From an uncultured Alphaproteobacteria bacterium (GTDB taxonomy: Bacteria > Pseudomonadota > Alphaproteobacteria > Rhodobacterales > Rhodobacteraceae), in assembly GCA_902619165.1 (NCBI GenBank), contig CACNDI010000005.1:62001-126000 (forward strand): DNA of 64,000 bases, read 5' to 3'. The notes under the pieces were generated by a model. That model did no database searches, was not told where the DNA came from, and was given only the letters and a program-made list of their open reading frames with translations. Positions 53,559 to 62,974 of this stretch are shown piece after piece. The number at the start of each line of letters is the position of its first letter. The first letter of the stretch is position 1. Position numbers and translations under genes: made by a program.

Positions 53559-55568
53559 TTATATAAGTAATGGGGCAATAACCAAGCTAACTATAGCCAT
53601 AACATTAATCAAAATATTCATCGAAGGTCCTGAAGTATCCTTTAGAGGATCGCCTACCGTGTCACCAACCACTGCAGCCTTATGCACCTCGGAGCCTTTC
53701 CCACCAAGGTTGCCTTTTTCAACGTATTTTTTTGCATTATCCCAAGCGCCCCCAGCATTAGCCATCATCAAGGCCATCATTACACAACATATTAGTGCTC
53801 CGCCAAGCATTCCTCCCAATGCTTTAGGGCCTAAAATTGTTCCCACCACAACCGGGGCTAAAACCGCTAACGCACCTGGAGCTATCATCTTTCTAAGCGC
53901 TGCCTTTGTTGCGATGTCTACGCATTTGGCAGTATCTGGCTTTGCTTTCCCTTCAAGAAGGCCAGGAATTTCTTTAAATTGACGCCTAATCTCCTTGATC
54001 ATGTCAAAGGCTGCATCTCCAACTGCAGTCATTGTCATCGAACTAACCAAAAATGGGAAAATGCCGCCAAGAAACATACCAGCTAAAACTAAAGGGTCAT
54101 TGATAGCTAGCACAAAACTGCTGTCACTTCCGCTGATTTTCTCAATGTATGCACTTATCAATGCCAAAGCGGCTAGAGCTGCAGCACTTATGGCGAACCC
54201 TTTTCCAATGGCAGCGGTTGTATTCCCAACCTCATCCAATGAGTCAGTTATCTCCCGTGTTTCTTTACCCATCTCTGACATTTCTGCTATACCGCCCGCA
54301 TTATCCGCTACAGGTCCGTAGGCATCGATAGCCATCGTAATTCCAACGGTACTTAACATACCGACGGCTGCCATTCCTACGCCATAGAGGCCTGCGAAAG
54401 AGTTAGCAGTAAAAATTATTACAACTATCGCGAGCACTGGTATTGCCACGGATTGCATACCAACAGCCAACCCTGTTATCATTATAGTAGCAGCTCCAGT
54501 TTCTCCCCCTTCAGCGATTTTTCGAACTGGCTTTCCACCTGTGTAATATTCTGTTATTAATCCAACAACAATGCCACCAATTGCGCCTACAAGGACCGCT
54601 ATCCATACATTTGCCGATACCCCAACAGATGTGATAGTGAAATACGCAGCTACAATAAAAAGTACAGCGGAACCAATAGTACCGTACCTTAGCGCCATCT
54701 CAGGGCTACTATTAGAAAAAATTCTTACCGTAAGGATACCGAGGATAGAGCATATTAGACCAACGGACGCAAGAACCAATGGCATTCCAATCAAAGCATC
54801 AACATTTCCGCCAAGCAAAGAAACTGAAGCAGCCGACATAGTTGTAGCCAAAATTATAGATGCAATAATCGATCCACAGTAGGACTCGAAAATATCGGAA
54901 CCCATGCCTGCAACATCCCCCACATTATCCCCCACGTTATCTGCAATAACACCTGGGTTTCTAGGATCATCTTCTGGAATTCCAGCCTCGACTTTTCCGA
55001 CTAAATCTGCGCCGACGTCAGCGCTTTTTGTAAAAATTCCGCCTCCAACTCGCGAAAAAAGCGCAACGGATGAAGCTCCCATCGCGAAGCCCTCAATTGC
55101 ATGTATTTGCTTTAAATCTCCACCGAAATTATAGAAAAGAATCCCTATGCCAACTAATCCCATCGCGGCAACGGTTAGGCCCATAATTGAACCACCAAAA
55201 AATGCTACATTAAGCGCTGGAGCAGCACCACCCTCACTAGCCGCCACTGCAGTCCTTACATTAGCTTTAGTTGCGGTGTACATTCCAATATATCCTGCAG
55301 ATCCTGAGCATACAGCCCCAAGAAAAAATGCAAGAGCAGTTTCCAAGCCTAGAAAATAGTAGAGTGCAGCTAAACAAATGACACAAAACATGCTTAATAT
55401 TTTATATTCAGCGGCCATAAATACCATTGCACCGAGATGGATTTCGTCACCGATTTCTTTAACTCTACCAGTGCCTTCGTTAGCACTTTTGACTTGCAAG
55501 TAGACTAAGAACGCGCATAGAAGTCCAAAAAGACCGAAAAATACGGGAATTAATGGATTGAGTAACAT
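53559..55568 (-). CDS. hppA: Membrane-bound ion-pumping pyrophosphatase, K+-dependent type
   Basis: Integral-membrane pump of about 669 residues and many helices that couples pyrophosphate hydrolysis to H+ or Na+ export. Signatures: '[21 protein letters not shown]' (split), '[18 protein letters not shown]', '[16 protein letters not shown]' and '[16 protein letters not shown]'. In '[13 protein letters not shown]' the positions that are Lys and Thr in K+-independent proton pumps are Ala and Gly, so this is the K+-dependent class; the ion pumped (H+ or Na+) cannot be settled by eye. The start at 55568 is preferred over 55574 because AAAGGA then sits seven bases upstream. Confidence 0.95.
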   Translation of the reverse strand: MLLNPLIPVFFGLFGLLCAFLVYLQVKSANEGTGRVKEIGDEIHLGAMVFMAAEYKILSMFCVICLAALYYFLGLETALAFFLGAVCSGSAGYIGMYTATKANVRTAVAASEGGAAPALNVAFFGGSIMGLTVAAMGLVGIGILFYNFGGDLKQIHAIEGFAMGASSVALFSRVGGGIFTKSADVGADLVGKVEAGIPEDDPRNPGVIADNVGDNVGDVAGMGSDIFESYCGSIIASIILATTMSAASVSLLGGNVDALIGMPLVLASVGLICSILGILTVRIFSNSSPEMALRYGTIGSAVLFIVAAYFTITSVGVSANVWIAVLVGAIGGIVVGLITEYYTGGKPVRKIAEGGETGAATIMITGLAVGMQSVAIPVLAIVVIIFTANSFAGLYGVGMAAVGMLSTVGITMAIDAYGPVADNAGGIAEMSEMGKETREITDSLDEVGNTTAAIGKGFAISAAALAALALISAYIEKISGSDSSFVLAINDPLVLAGMFLGGIFPFLVSSMTMTAVGDAAFDMIKEIRRQFKEIPGLLEGKAKPDTAKCVDIATKAALRKMIAPGALAVLAPVVVGTILGPKALGGMLGGALICCVMMALMMANAGGAWDNAKKYVEKGNLGGKGSEVHKAAVVGDTVGDPLKDTSGPSMNILINVMAIVSLVIAPLLI

Positions 55569-55603
55569 AGACATTTCCTTTTTTTGTACAAATTCAATTT
55601 TTG

Positions 55604-55632
55604 GAGATATCTAAAATTTTTATGTTTGTAAA
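55604..55632 (-). promoter_or_regulatory. Candidate promoter for hppA
   Basis: On the minus strand TTTACA (55632-55627), 17 bases, then TATCTC (55609-55604), 36 bases before the chosen hppA start. The -10 match is only partial. Confidence 0.3.
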
Positions 55633-55659
55633 GCAAAGATGTGCTTCAAAAGAAAATTG

Positions 55660-56745
55660 TTAGCCTTCAACGCTATCCTTAAGTACATGTTTCCGGATAA
55701 TTTCATCTAATCTGGCAAAGTTTGTATTTTGTTCCACGAAGTCAATAGTCTTTAAATAGCTTCGTTTTTGTAGCATCTTTCTAGTCATACTGAAAAAAGG
55801 GCAGTTTCGTATTTTTCGCCCTCCAATGAGTTGATACCACCTGCCTGCGGGGTCAAGGTTACAACTGCCCGTGTCATCAGTGAATACCTCTCTGAGTGAA
55901 ATTACTTCAGTCTTAATGCCATACCTGTTAAATAACTGAACAATAAGATCAGTGTTTAACGCAGCGAATGTTTCTAAATTTCCATTGTCGTCGACCATTA
56001 TTGCAGAAAAACTTTCTGATATGCCGGAAAAGCTTTTTGGCTTTATAAAAAAAACATCTTTAGGTTTATTCTCTATCTCACCACCCTTTGAAATAAAAGT
56101 AAGCAGAGCAGCCTCAGATAAATTAGCGACTGGTATGATTTTACCAGGAAAATATCTATCAATCATTTTTTTTGGCATCAAGTTTGTCAGTACCTCCGGA
56201 TCAAAAGAGTAATCATTTTTGAGCATATTTTGAACGTAGGTAAAGTCTAATGGCTTTATGCTTATTTTATTTGCGGCAAAAAATGTAAAAGAATTTAAAT
56301 TTGCATCTTTTGCCATTTTTGAAATAAGTTGTAGCGTTTCAAAATCTGTTGTAATTTTTTCGATAGGAGAACCTCTGTAAAGAGAGATAATCTGGCAATC
56401 TGGTAAGATAATTTTGATTCGAGTTTCAAAATCACTTAGGGACTCAGGAACTTCTTTTGAAAGTGAAGCGTAGGTAGCCAAAGAAATCTTGACTGGCTCA
56501 ACCTTCTTAATTTGATTAAAGAAGTGCTTTGATTTCATTACAAATAACTCCTCTGGTGACAAAGAAATGTTTCCTTCTTCATCAAGTGGGGGCTCAAAAG
56601 GTAAATAATTTCCGTAAATCAGGTCATAAAGCGTTGCAATATTGTCTTCAGGACAGTTATTCTGTTTGTTGTGGCTATCACCAAAAATAGAAAAATGTAC
56701 AAGAAATAACGTTAAAATAACAAAGATTCTAAATAAATTGACCAT
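55660..56745 (-). CDS. Exported protein of unknown function
   Basis: 361 residues with a signal peptide (hydrophobic 'IFVILTLFLVHFSIFG', likely cleaved near 'FGDSHNK'). The mature protein has four cysteines ('NNCPED', 'LPDCQII', 'GSCNLD', 'RNCPFF') that could form periplasmic disulfides, a conserved-looking 'DPAGRWYQLIGGRKIRNCPF' (split) segment and no transmembrane helices. I cannot assign a family. It is an isolated minus-strand gene between hppA and an MFS carrier, with about 60-90 bases of non-coding DNA on each side. Confidence 0.75.
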   Translation of the reverse strand: MVNLFRIFVILTLFLVHFSIFGDSHNKQNNCPEDNIATLYDLIYGNYLPFEPPLDEEGNISLSPEELFVMKSKHFFNQIKKVEPVKISLATYASLSKEVPESLSDFETRIKIILPDCQIISLYRGSPIEKITTDFETLQLISKMAKDANLNSFTFFAANKISIKPLDFTYVQNMLKNDYSFDPEVLTNLMPKKMIDRYFPGKIIPVANLSEAALLTFISKGGEIENKPKDVFFIKPKSFSGISESFSAIMVDDNGNLETFAALNTDLIVQLFNRYGIKTEVISLREVFTDDTGSCNLDPAGRWYQLIGGRKIRNCPFFSMTRKMLQKRSYLKTIDFVEQNTNFARLDEIIRKHVLKDSVEG

Positions 56746-56803
56746 TATATTTTTCCATTACGTAAGTTTAACCCAAATCAAATGCAAAATTTACGCCATC
56801 ACT

Positions 56804-58042
56804 TTATGTTTTTCGAAATTTAGAGTGATTTGCAATCCATAAACAAATTAGAGAGATTAAGGCGAATATCACTAAGGGAGTAGCTGTTAAATTTACAACC
56901 TCCCAACCTATCTGAGAGGAGTTTGCGCTGCAATTCATTAGCCAACCTGAGGTTACCGATGATAGTGCGACAAAACCAAAAACAAAAAAATCATTTATAC
57001 CTTGAACCTTTCCCCTTTCGGACGGGTAATGGTTTTTAGTTAACAGACTTGTTGACCCGATGAAGCTAAAATTCCACCCTATACCAATTAATATTAATGA
57101 TATGTAGAAGTTCGAAATATCTACACCTTGATAAGCAATAAGCACTGCAAGCGAGAATAAAATCATTCCTGTGGATATTATTGACTTTTCCCCATATTTT
57201 TTTATCAATTTCCCTGTCACGAAGGAGGGAGTGAACATTGCCAGCGCATGGACTGAAACAACATTGGCTGCTTGATTAGTTCCAAATCCACATCCCACTA
57301 TCGCGATAGGTGAAGAAGTCATAATTAGGTTCATTACGCCATAAGCAATCATTGAACAGATTATCGAGACAAAGATCACGGGGCTTTTTAAAATAGTTAC
57401 AAGCGGTCTGTTCAAGTTTTCTCTGTTTAACTGATTATTATCAATTATGTTTCCCCCAGATGATTTTGATGCAGTAATCGGTTTGACATAAGACAATATG
57501 AAAGGACCTAAGCAATTCAGGATTACAATAGCTAAATAAGAATATAAAAATGGTATAGAATTATCTAGACTTAAAGACATTTTCACAATAAGGGGACCTA
57601 ATATGGCTGCAATTAGGCCGCCAGAAAGAACAGTTGAGATAGCTTGAGCTTTAAATCTGTCTTCACAATTATCTGTAGCTGTAAACCTATAAAATGCCTG
57701 GGAAGCCATATACCCACCTGAAAAAAAAGAGCCCAATAAAAAAAGCTCGAATGATCTAAGAAATATCCCTAAGAGTGAAGTCAATGAGCCAATTAACCCC
57801 GCTAGATTCCCAATAATTAAGCCAAGTCTTCTTGTTGTCGATTGCATCAGATTAGATAGAATAGGAGCGCTTACCATTGAACCAACAATTAAAAGGGATA
57901 TAGGTATGGTCGCATAGCAAACATTGCTAGCGAGAGATTGTCCCACAAGACCTCCCAAGATAATATACATGGGCATTTGGGAGCCTAAAACAGCTTGTGC
58001 CGAAGCCAATGCTAAAATATTTCTTTGGTTTTCTACCTTCAA
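56804..58042 (-). CDS. MFS transporter
   Basis: 412-residue protein with twelve hydrophobic segments. Loop 2-3 is 'SNLMQSTTRRLG', a degenerate form of the DRxGRR motif, and the C-terminal half has 'RGKVQGINDFFVFGFVALSS'. Proton-coupled transport across the inner membrane is expected; substrate and direction unknown. It may form a unit with the alkyltransferase-like and MORN-repeat genes just upstream (nine bases and zero bases apart). Confidence 0.83.
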   Translation of the reverse strand: MKVENQRNILALASAQAVLGSQMPMYIILGGLVGQSLASNVCYATIPISLLIVGSMVSAPILSNLMQSTTRRLGLIIGNLAGLIGSLTSLLGIFLRSFELFLLGSFFSGGYMASQAFYRFTATDNCEDRFKAQAISTVLSGGLIAAILGPLIVKMSLSLDNSIPFLYSYLAIVILNCLGPFILSYVKPITASKSSGGNIIDNNQLNRENLNRPLVTILKSPVIFVSIICSMIAYGVMNLIMTSSPIAIVGCGFGTNQAANVVSVHALAMFTPSFVTGKLIKKYGEKSIISTGMILFSLAVLIAYQGVDISNFYISLILIGIGWNFSFIGSTSLLTKNHYPSERGKVQGINDFFVFGFVALSSVTSGWLMNCSANSSQIGWEVVNLTATPLVIFALISLICLWIANHSKFRKT

Positions 58043-58051
58043 TTTATATAC

Positions 58052-58366
58052 TTAATTGAAATAACCACTTTCATTTAGAAGTAGCGTTCGTTTGGTTTCA
58101 ACTCCCCCAGAGCCACTGTACCCCCCCAAAGACCCATCGGATCTTATTACTCTATGGCAAGGTATCGGGCCAGGATAAGGATTTTTGCCACAAGCATTTG
58201 CCACCGCTCTGGCCGATTTGGGTTTGCCAATATTATTTGCTAATTCTAAATATGTTTTAGTCTCTCCAGGTGTTATTTTTGCGATCTCTTTCCAGACAGC
58301 AAGCTGAAACTTAGTTCCATAACATTTTCTTTCGTTAATGACTTCCATGAATTTTTTTTCTTGCAT
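58052..58366 (-). CDS. Methylated-DNA-protein cysteine methyltransferase (C-terminal domain type)
   Basis: 104 residues covering only the DNA-binding/alkyl-transfer domain. The active-site cysteine is Cys70 in 'PGPIPCHRVIRSDGSLGGYSG', and the recognition helix region is 'SARAVANACGKNPYP' with the arginine finger. Because cysteine is present it is a true alkyl acceptor candidate (repair of O6-alkylguanine) rather than an alkyltransferase-like protein, but the N-terminal Ada/Ogt-type domain is missing. Start is directly after the MORN gene stop (TGA-ATG); 58348 is an alternative start. Confidence 0.88.
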   Translation of the reverse strand: MQEKKFMEVINERKCYGTKFQLAVWKEIAKITPGETKTYLELANNIGKPKSARAVANACGKNPYPGPIPCHRVIRSDGSLGGYSGSGGVETKRTLLLNESGYFN

Positions 58367-58960
58367 TCAGTATAACTCAACTTCTTTAAGAATACCCATC
58401 GCCCATGTTTCCTTCTTAATCAGATCACCCGATTTATCAAATATTTCTAAAACTCCGTCTCTAACGCCATTTTTTTGGTATCCGCTTTCAATCAATTCTC
58501 CTGATTCAAGATAGAATCTCCAAATCCCCTCTAGATTGTTATTTTTATACTCCTCTTCCGTCCTAATATTGCCGCTTTGATAGTAAAATTTCCAAACCCC
58601 AGAATTAACACCCTCTACATATACTTCTTGTGATCGCATGTTTCCATTATTGAAGAAAGTTAACCAATTTCCATTCTTTTTGCCCTTGATATAAGAACCT
58701 TTTGCTCGCAATTTACCGTTATCATGAAAATATTCCCAATCTTCCACTTTTAAGCCGTCTAATAGTGTCCCGGTGTTTTCTACATAACCATTGTTCCAAA
58801 ATGTTTTGACTGGTCCACTTACAGGGTCCTTATTATCTTTAAAGTAATAGATGCGGTTTTCTCTTAAAAGATCATTCAAAGATATAAAGTTCTCCAACAG
58901 GCCTAAGTTTATTGAAAATAAAAAAATCGCAAAAGCGAAGACAAAGCTAAAATGTCTCAT
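58367..58960 (-). CDS. Exported MORN-repeat (YwqK-like) protein
   Basis: 197 residues: an N-terminal signal peptide ('FSFVFAFAIFLFSINLGLL'), then about six tandem MORN-type repeats ('GPVKTFWNNGYVENTG', 'DWEYFHDNGKLRAKG', 'NWLTFFNNGNMRSQE', 'VWKFYYQSGNIRTEE', 'IWRFYLESGELIESG'). Databases often label such proteins 'toxin-antitoxin YwqK antitoxin', but nothing here suggests a toxin partner. Likely a periplasmic or surface protein of unknown role. Adjacent to the alkyltransferase gene without spacing. Confidence 0.82.
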   Translation of the reverse strand: MRHFSFVFAFAIFLFSINLGLLENFISLNDLLRENRIYYFKDNKDPVSGPVKTFWNNGYVENTGTLLDGLKVEDWEYFHDNGKLRAKGSYIKGKKNGNWLTFFNNGNMRSQEVYVEGVNSGVWKFYYQSGNIRTEEEYKNNNLEGIWRFYLESGELIESGYQKNGVRDGVLEIFDKSGDLIKKETWAMGILKEVELY

Positions 58961-59022
58961 AATTTAAATCTATTAAACATTATTGATTACACAGTATTTT
59001 TTAAAATCAGTTTAGAGATCAT

Positions 59023-60207
59023 TTAGCGCATTTCAACATTTAATGACTTGAGCCCATGAAAGTGATAAATATCAGCATACTCAGGCTTTTGAAGTAACTT
59101 AATATGTCTTTTTTTATTGAATAGGTTTTTAAGCGCAAAATTTATTTCTAAGCGCGCTAAAGGGGCTCCAAGACAAAAGTGTGCACCTGCACCGAAAGAA
59201 TTATGAGTTAAAGGACGTCTATTTGGTGTGAACTCAGCGGGTCTGTCCCATCGGCTTTCATCGTGGCCGGAAGCACCTATTACCAAGCTAATTTTTTCAC
59301 CACGAGCAATGTGTATATCATCAATAGTTAAATTCTCGTATGCAAACCTCGTAAAGATATGAAGTGGTGGATCATATCTTAGAATTTCTTCTACAATACT
59401 ATGCCAGTCTTTCTCTTTTAAAAAACGACAATCAACTTTGTTCAAAAGTAATGCTTTTATTCCATTGCCTATAGTATGAACCGTCGCTTCATGCCCTGCA
59501 TTTAATAATAGAATGCAAGTTGAAACTAACTCATCAAAATTGAGCTTTTGTTTATCTTTTTCAGCGTTTATCAAATGAGTAATTAAATCATCTGCTGGCT
59601 TAGAACGACGTTCAGCCACGTATGTTTTAATATATTCAAAGAATTCTTTGGAGGATTGATTTGCTAAGCCTTTGCCTTTTTCTGAAATGTTTGCCTGGTA
59701 TACGGCAACCATTGAATTAGACCACTTTAACAATTGATCTGACATTTCTTCCGGTATTCCTAATAGGCGAGCAATAGTGATTACTGGGACTTGTTTTGCA
59801 TATCTTTCTATCAGATCTGCTTCATTCTCATTAATATTATCCAATAATTGAGTACAAAGCGTGTCAATATCTTTAGATATTTTTTGTATGTTTTTAGTCG
59901 TAAAAGCGCGTAATACCAATCCCCTTAATCGAGCATGTCTTTCCCCGTCCAATTCTAGCATCGAGTTCCTCTCAATTCTATGAAAATCACTAAGATTTTT
60001 CGCATCAGGTTGTTTAAAGCCTAGCGGTAACTCTCTACCAAGTCTCTTGTCCTTAAAAATTTTATTTATGGTGTTAAAATTAAAAAATGCCTTTTGATTG
60101 TAATTTTTCCAGAAACAAACACCACCTCTTTTTAAGATATACCGATAGAAATCATAGGGGTTTTGAACAAAATTTTTTTCAGCTGGTGGTTGATCAATGA
60201 TTATCAT
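59023..60207 (-). CDS. Cytochrome P450
   Basis: 394-residue soluble bacterial monooxygenase from the ATG at 60207 (GGCGAG upstream; the TTG at 60225 is less likely). The haem-thiolate Cys (about residue 345) is in 'FGAGAHFCLGAPLARLE', ExxR is 'EEILRYDPPL', and the I-helix reads 'LLNAGHEATVHT'. In the last, Ala follows the conserved Glu where Thr is usual, with Thr one place later. No ferredoxin or reductase gene is nearby. Substrate unknown. Divergent from the M20 amidohydrolase gene. Confidence 0.92.
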   Translation of the reverse strand: MIIIDQPPAEKNFVQNPYDFYRYILKRGGVCFWKNYNQKAFFNFNTINKIFKDKRLGRELPLGFKQPDAKNLSDFHRIERNSMLELDGERHARLRGLVLRAFTTKNIQKISKDIDTLCTQLLDNINENEADLIERYAKQVPVITIARLLGIPEEMSDQLLKWSNSMVAVYQANISEKGKGLANQSSKEFFEYIKTYVAERRSKPADDLITHLINAEKDKQKLNFDELVSTCILLLNAGHEATVHTIGNGIKALLLNKVDCRFLKEKDWHSIVEEILRYDPPLHIFTRFAYENLTIDDIHIARGEKISLVIGASGHDESRWDRPAEFTPNRRPLTHNSFGAGAHFCLGAPLARLEINFALKNLFNKKRHIKLLQKPEYADIYHFHGLKSLNVEMR

Positions 60208-60253
60208 TGTTATCTCGCCTTTCAAAAGCCCTTTCCAAATTTAGCAAGCATGA

Positions 60254-60283
60254 TATAATATTTTTTGCTCGATTTAAGTCCAA
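60254..60283. promoter_or_regulatory. Overlapping divergent promoter candidates between P450 and M20 genes
   Basis: On the plus strand TATAAT (60254-60259) has TTTCCA (60232-60237) 16 bases upstream and drives the M20 gene at 60304. On the minus strand TATTAT (60260-60255) lies 17 bases after TTGGAC (60283-60278) and points at the P450 gene. The two -10 elements overlap, so the two genes could compete for polymerase. Confidence 0.4.
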
Positions 60284-60303
60284 AAACTAAACTTGAGGTT
60301 ACT

Positions 60304-61464
60304 ATGCCCGTAATAAACAGGATAGCAGATTACTTCGATGAGATGCAAGGATGGAGGCATCAAATCCACGCTAACCCAGAACTCGGATTCGAATGTTTTG
60401 AGACAGCAAAGTTTGTAAAATCTAAACTAGAAGAATTTGGTGTAGATGAAATCTATTCTGGAATAGCAAAAACAGGCATCGTTGCAATAATTAATGGTAA
60501 ATCTAATGGCAAAACAATTGGGCTTAGAGCAGATATGGATGCATTGCCTTTAACAGAGATGACTAATAAAAAATATAAATCTAAACGAACTGGTGTAATG
60601 CACGCTTGTGGACACGACGGACACACAACTATGCTTTTAGGAGCTGCTAAATATTTATGTGAGAGAAGAAGTTTTTCTGGGAATGTTGCCCTGATTTTCC
60701 AACCTGCTGAGGAAGGGGGAGGAGGAGCAAAAGTCATGTGTGAAGAAGGCATAATGGAGAAGTTTCAGATCGATGAGGTTTATGGAATCCACAATGATCC
60801 TGGGTCTCCTATGGGTATTTTTAAGACTTGCATTGGCCCGAACATGGCAGCAGCAGATGATTTTACGATTAAAATTATTGGTCAAGGTGGTCATGCAGCG
60901 GAGCCTGATGAAACAATTGATCCACTCATTACTGGGGCGCAGCTTGTACAAGCTATACAAACTATTTCATCCAGAAACTTATCGGCTTTGGATAAAGTGG
61001 TTATTTCTATCACGCAGTTTCATGCTGGAACGACCCATAATATTATTCCCAACGATGCGTTTATCAATGGAACTGTTCGAACTCTTTCCAAAGAAGCTCA
61101 AGAACTGATTGTAAAAAGGCTAAAAGAATTATGCGAGGGTTACAGCAGAGGTTTTGGAGGTAAAATAAAGTTGGACTACAACTATGGTTATCCCCCTACA
61201 GTAAATCACCAGAGAGAAACAAAATTTGCAGCTGAAGTGGCTAAAGAGATAGTGGGTGCACAAAATGTTGACATAGATGCTAAACCAATAATGGCGTCTG
61301 AAGACTTTTCATATATGATAGAGAAGCGTCCAGGGTGTTATTTTCATGTGGGGCAGGGCGTTGGAGCAGCTGTCCACAATCCGAGATATGATTTTAATGA
61401 TGAACTATCACCGATAGGAGCAAGCTTTTTTGTGAAATTGGTTGAGAAGTCAAATCCTGTTTGA
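60304..61464 (+). CDS. M20 family amidohydrolase (hippurate-hydrolase-like)
   Basis: 386-residue zinc metallohydrolase of the M20D group that cleaves N-acyl amino acids or related amides. Metal and catalytic blocks: 'HACGHDGHTTMLLGA', 'FQPAEEGGGGAKVM', 'VYGIHNDPG', the dimerisation region 'GQGGHAAEPDETIDP', and 'MASEDFSYM'. Start is set at 60304 with GAGG five bases upstream. No signal peptide. Isolated between two minus-strand genes, transcribed divergently from P450. Confidence 0.9.
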   Translation: MPVINRIADYFDEMQGWRHQIHANPELGFECFETAKFVKSKLEEFGVDEIYSGIAKTGIVAIINGKSNGKTIGLRADMDALPLTEMTNKKYKSKRTGVMHACGHDGHTTMLLGAAKYLCERRSFSGNVALIFQPAEEGGGGAKVMCEEGIMEKFQIDEVYGIHNDPGSPMGIFKTCIGPNMAAADDFTIKIIGQGGHAAEPDETIDPLITGAQLVQAIQTISSRNLSALDKVVISITQFHAGTTHNIIPNDAFINGTVRTLSKEAQELIVKRLKELCEGYSRGFGGKIKLDYNYGYPPTVNHQRETKFAAEVAKEIVGAQNVDIDAKPIMASEDFSYMIEKRPGCYFHVGQGVGAAVHNPRYDFNDELSPIGASFFVKLVEKSNPV

Positions 61465-61490
61465 TAAGTCTTTAATTAGTAATCAATGCG

Positions 61491-62036
61491 CTAGAATGAA
61501 GATCCAGGGCTTCTTAAGAATTGTATTTCTGATTTTGTTGATTTTCTACCTAAGATAGCATTTCTATGTGGAAACCTGCCAAATCTGGCAATTATATTCC
61601 TATGTTTTAAAGCATATTGGTAGACTTTTTCAGAGGTGTGCGCTCGAAATAATGGAAGAGACATTTCTTGAAGTTTTAAACTTTCACTATGCATTAACGG
61701 TTTTAAGACAAAGTGAGACCTTGCTCTATCTTGTTGGCTAATATCAAAAGCACATAAACAATGTAAGCAAGTCTCTAAAGCTAATCTGTCGCCTGAGAAG
61801 GACCTGGGTGTTCCTCTAAAAACATTTCTAGTAAATTGGTCAGTTAGTATGATAAGAGCTAGAGAGCTTTCTAAAGATTTTTGCCAATCATTAATATACC
61901 CATGAATCGCATTTTCTATTAGATAGCTAAACTTGTTTTTAATTTGGTTGTCAAAATACTCATCTTTTTTAAACCAATCTCTTTGATCGCAGTCTTCGAA
62001 CCAAAAGTCTAATATCCGTACTATTTTTTTATGCAT
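61491..62036 (-). CDS. DUF924 family protein
   Basis: 181-residue cytoplasmic, mostly helical protein. The opening 'ILDFWFEDCDQRDWFKKDEYFD' (split) and 'LIILTDQFTRNVFRGTPRSF' are characteristic of DUF924, as is the later 'GRFPHRNAILGR'. Function unknown; these proteins are widespread in proteobacteria. Convergent with the amidohydrolase, 26 bases from its stop. Confidence 0.88.
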   Translation of the reverse strand: MHKKIVRILDFWFEDCDQRDWFKKDEYFDNQIKNKFSYLIENAIHGYINDWQKSLESSLALIILTDQFTRNVFRGTPRSFSGDRLALETCLHCLCAFDISQQDRARSHFVLKPLMHSESLKLQEMSLPLFRAHTSEKVYQYALKHRNIIARFGRFPHRNAILGRKSTKSEIQFLRSPGSSF

Positions 62037-62103
62037 AACTCAATGAAAGGAAATAAAAAATCTTACCTGCATGTAACGTTTAAGTTGTTTCAAAATAAAG
62101 TTA

Positions 62104-62448
62104 CTAACCATTTAAAATATGATTAGGGATAATATGCCTTCCTTCAGCATCGATGAAAATTCTATAAACTTTACTAACCATACTCAAAGGCAATGGTTTA
62201 TATAAATGCGGAAATAACTGATTATTTCTACTTATTTCCCAAACCAGTTCTACATCATCTGTTTTTACTTCCAGCAAATACAAAGGACTTTCCGACTTGA
62301 AATATTTTTCTAAGGTTTCTTTCAATTGTACTGAGGTAGAAAAGTGGATAAATCCATCCCGTTGATCATTTTTTGATCCTTCATAGAAGTCATTGTTTTT
62401 TACGCATTCCCACTCATCCTTATTACAAACTTTAAAAACCTTATCCAT
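62104..62448 (-). CDS. DUF952 family protein
   Basis: 114-residue small cytoplasmic protein. 'GFIHFSTSVQLKETLEKYF' and 'LVWEISRNNQLFPHLYKPLP' (split) are typical DUF952 segments. Biochemical role unknown. It follows the cytochrome b561 gene by seven bases and may be cotranscribed with it. Confidence 0.86.
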   Translation of the reverse strand: MDKVFKVCNKDEWECVKNNDFYEGSKNDQRDGFIHFSTSVQLKETLEKYFKSESPLYLLEVKTDDVELVWEISRNNQLFPHLYKPLPLSMVSKVYRIFIDAEGRHIIPNHILNG

Positions 62449-62455
62449 TGCTCTT

Positions 62456-62959
62456 TTATTTGACCTTCTCCTTTAAAAAGGGAACCATAGAGCTCCAAAC
62501 ATAATCGTTTTGGGTTCTATGATATATTGCTGCTAATATATGAATGGAAATCAACCATAATATAGTAGAGAAAAGCAATTCGTGGACCCAAATTACAAAT
62601 TCAATCAAAAGGCCATCTTTATAACCCATCCAGAAAAGGAGCCCAATTCCCAAGCCTGATATTGCAATTCCAGCGAGAGCAAAATACATTGAAATATGGA
62701 CAATTTTTGCTGCTATAAATTGTATTTTCGATGTATCTAAAGGAAGCGCGGTTTTGTATCTTCTTTTCATGTAAATGAACCGAAATACTATAAATAACAA
62801 GAAAAACACCGCAAAAAACATTTCTGATCTAAGAAGCTCTAAATCATTTAATTGCTCTTTGTTTTCAATTTGCTTGAATATCCCATACACGAATAAAAGA
62901 ACGAAAAACCAATGTAAAGATTTCCCTAACAAACTGTGCTGTACTTTTTCTTGGCTCAT
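62456..62959 (-). CDS. Cytochrome b561
   Basis: 167-residue inner-membrane b-type cytochrome with four helices. Candidate haem-ligand histidines are in 'GKSLHWFFVLL', 'KIVHISMYFAL', 'IWVHELLFST' and 'ISIHILAAIYH', giving the two bis-His sites of the family. These proteins move electrons between quinone and periplasmic acceptors. Start at the ATG 62959 (AGGTGA upstream); a GTG at 62974 is possible. Confidence 0.86.
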   Translation of the reverse strand: MSQEKVQHSLLGKSLHWFFVLLFVYGIFKQIENKEQLNDLELLRSEMFFAVFFLLFIVFRFIYMKRRYKTALPLDTSKIQFIAAKIVHISMYFALAGIAISGLGIGLLFWMGYKDGLLIEFVIWVHELLFSTILWLISIHILAAIYHRTQNDYVWSSMVPFLKEKVK

Positions 62960-62974
62960 CTTATTTATTATCAC

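Noticed and set aside
53659-55359. Series of plus-strand ORFs (107, 108, 103, 76 and 70 aa) opposite hppA
   Set aside because: All fall within the hppA coding region and are Pro/Ala/Thr-rich reverse-frame readings; shadows.
58052-58960. Toxin-antitoxin system suggested by the YwqK-like name
   Set aside because: The MORN-repeat protein is exported and its neighbour is a DNA alkyltransferase; no toxin-like gene is present.
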